Notes under the pieces: model-generated
What the model was told of the DNA's origin: nothing
Database searches by the model: none
The model's input: the letters and a program-made list of their open reading frames with translations, nothing else
NCBI RefSeq assembly: GCF_003289945.1
Contig: NZ_QMBP01000005.1
Location: 124,001 to 188,000, forward strand
DNA from: Mesorhizobium hawassense
Lineage (GTDB): Bacteria; Pseudomonadota; Alphaproteobacteria; Rhizobiales; Rhizobiaceae
Direction of reading: 5' to 3'
Length of the DNA: 64,000 bases
Program-made: the position numbers and the translations under genes
In this document: in pieces, positions 62,980 to 64,000 of the stretch
Numbering within the stretch: the first letter of the stretch is position 1
Layout: every line of letters begins with the position of its first letter

Positions 62980-63555
62980 ATGCGCAAGGACGAAGCCCTT
63001 CTTTCGGCAGATGAAGCTGGCCGGTTGCTGGTTGCGGTCGCGGCCGAGCGCGACAGGGCGGCCTTTGCCGCGCTGTTCGGCTTCTATGCACCGCGCCTCA
63101 AGTCCTTCATGCGGCGGTATGGGATGAGTGCATCGGCCGCTGAGGATGTCGCGCAAGAGACCATGCTGCTGGTCTGGAAGAAGGCTTCGTATTTTGATCC
63201 ATCCCGCGCCGGCGCATCGACCTGGATTTTCACCATCGCCCGCAACGCGCGAATCGACCGGCTGCGCAAGGAAGGTCGTCCTGCGGCGATTGCCACCGCC
63301 TTCGATCCTTCGGACGAACCGGAAGGTCCGGCCTCCGGTGAGGCGGCGGTGATGACCGCCGAGCGCGACGAGCGCGTGCGCAACGCAATCAGTCGCCTGG
63401 CGGACGAGCAGGCCGATGCCCTGCGGCTGTTCTTCTTTGGCGACAAAACCCAATCGGAGATAGCCGGCGAACTTGGTATTCCGCTCGGCACTGTAAAGTC
63501 GCGCTTGAGGCTGGCGCTTGGCCGGCTGCGCCAAATCCTGGACGACCTCAAATGA
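62980..63555 (+). CDS. rpoE: ECF RNA polymerase sigma factor, RpoE/SigT type (ChrR-linked)
   Basis: A 191-residue sigma factor. Region 2 is RDRAAFAALFGFYAPRLKSFMRRYG, AEDVAQETMLLVWKKASYFDPSRA and TWIFTIARNARIDRLRKE; region 4 is DEQADALRLFFFGDKTQSEIAGELGIPLGTVKSRLRLALGRLRQ. This matches the RpoE of Rhodobacter controlled by the zinc protein ChrR, which responds to singlet oxygen. The ATG was set by the family start; a longer frame to 62896 is open. Overlap (ATGA) with the following anti-sigma gene is typical. Confidence 0.92.
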   Translation: MRKDEALLSADEAGRLLVAVAAERDRAAFAALFGFYAPRLKSFMRRYGMSASAAEDVAQETMLLVWKKASYFDPSRAGASTWIFTIARNARIDRLRKEGRPAAIATAFDPSDEPEGPASGEAAVMTAERDERVRNAISRLADEQADALRLFFFGDKTQSEIAGELGIPLGTVKSRLRLALGRLRQILDDLK

Positions 63556-64000
63556 TCAAGCATCATCCGAGCGATGAGACGCTGTTCCGCCACGCTAGTG
63601 GCACCCTGGAGCCCGGACCGCGCATCGTTGTCGCTGTCCATGCCGGTGGCTGTCCCGTCTGCGCCGGGCGGATCGGCGAGTTCGAGGCCTTTGGCGGTTC
63701 GCTTCTGCAGGAGATCGAGCCCGAGGAAATGGAAACGGGGGCGCTCGATCGCGCCATGGCGATGATCGAGGCCGATAGTTCGGGCCGGCGCAAGACGGCG
63801 CCAGCGCCCCGGCTGGCGCGCGCCGATGTCGGCATCCGCTTGCCCGAGGCGCTGGAAGGCTGCGGCATCGGGCCATGGCGCTGGATCGGACCGGGAGTGC
63901 GCTGGAGCCGCGTTACGCTGGCGGGTGACGTTGATGCAAATGTCATGCTCTTGAAGGTCGCCGCCGGGCGCAGGCTGCCGGAACACACCCATGTGGGCTC
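63552..64000 (+). CDS. chrR: ChrR-family zinc anti-sigma factor, N-terminal part
   Basis: About 149 codons to the window end. Ligands of the anti-sigma domain are visible: His5 and the motif His30-x3-Cys34-x2-Cys37 (AVHAGGCPVCAGR), as in Rhodobacter ChrR. From about residue 100 comes a cupin domain with the metal motif LPEHTHVGS where the sequence stops. The zinc domain holds RpoE inactive and the cupin domain is needed for the singlet-oxygen response. The start codon overlaps the sigma stop. The C-terminus is outside the window. Confidence 0.93.
   Translation, partial: MIKHHPSDETLFRHASGTLEPGPRIVVAVHAGGCPVCAGRIGEFEAFGGSLLQEIEPEEMETGALDRAMAMIEADSSGRRKTAPAPRLARADVGIRLPEALEGCGIGPWRWIGPGVRWSRVTLAGDVDANVMLLKVAAGRRLPEHTHVG

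Overview
The window looks like chromosome of an alphaproteobacterium of the order Hyphomicrobiales, most likely Mesorhizobium or a close relative. The evidence is high GC, a CIRCE-controlled groES-groEL operon, rhizobial-type palindromic intergenic repeats, many LysR/TetR/MarR/AraC/LacI regulators beside their targets, and an RpoE-ChrR type ECF sigma system. The genus is an inference from gene content and style; no rRNA, tRNA, insertion sequence, phage gene or CRISPR array was seen.

Layout. 1-480: tail of an ABC-2 permease. 618-3768: three TadE/TadG-like genes on the minus strand, the first encoding a repeat-rich surface-type protein. 4006-6166: groEL, groES and a perfect CIRCE operator. 6303-15895: methyltransferase, ATP-grasp protein, SDR with divergent LysR regulator, TetR regulator divergent from an MFS / sugar-lactone oxidase / DSD1-type PLP enzyme operon, a MarR-GNAT fusion, and a small monooxygenase whose ribosome binding site lies inside a hairpin. 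15942-21681: AraC regulator and a LacI-regulated sugar ABC transporter (ATPase, permease, binding protein, terminator). 21814-30178: a winged-helix/TPR regulator, small exported and membrane proteins, and an efflux operon (adaptor, FAD monooxygenase, RND pump) in which the pump gene is frameshifted.

30396-36210 is the most interesting block: six tightly coupled minus-strand genes resembling the poorly characterised E. coli ynbABCD set (CDP-alcohol phosphotransferase, CDP-diglyceride synthase, hydrolase-methyltransferase fusion, PAP2-dual-specificity-phosphatase fusion) with an added PlsC-type acyltransferase and a small membrane protein. Together they look like a self-contained pathway for an unidentified membrane lipid.

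36435-40088 is a MarR/EmrA/EmrB drug-efflux operon interrupted before emrB by a highly structured 117-nt region and a rhizobial repeat. 40297-50217 holds a PAS-GAF-GGDEF-EAL protein, a CAP-domain lipoprotein, membrane proteins, a SnoaL-like protein and two tandem TadG-like proteins with von Willebrand A domains. 50218-58445 holds a HAD phosphatase, ribF, an HdeD-like protein and a glycosyltransferase cluster including a WaaG-like enzyme. 58558-64000 holds a MipA/OmpV porin-like protein and an ECF sigma/anti-sigma pair divergent from an FAD oxidoreductase / DUF1365 / CFA-synthase-like operon. Both directions carry a TGATCC-N18-TAA promoter, so this end of the window is a complete self-regulated lipid-modification stress module.
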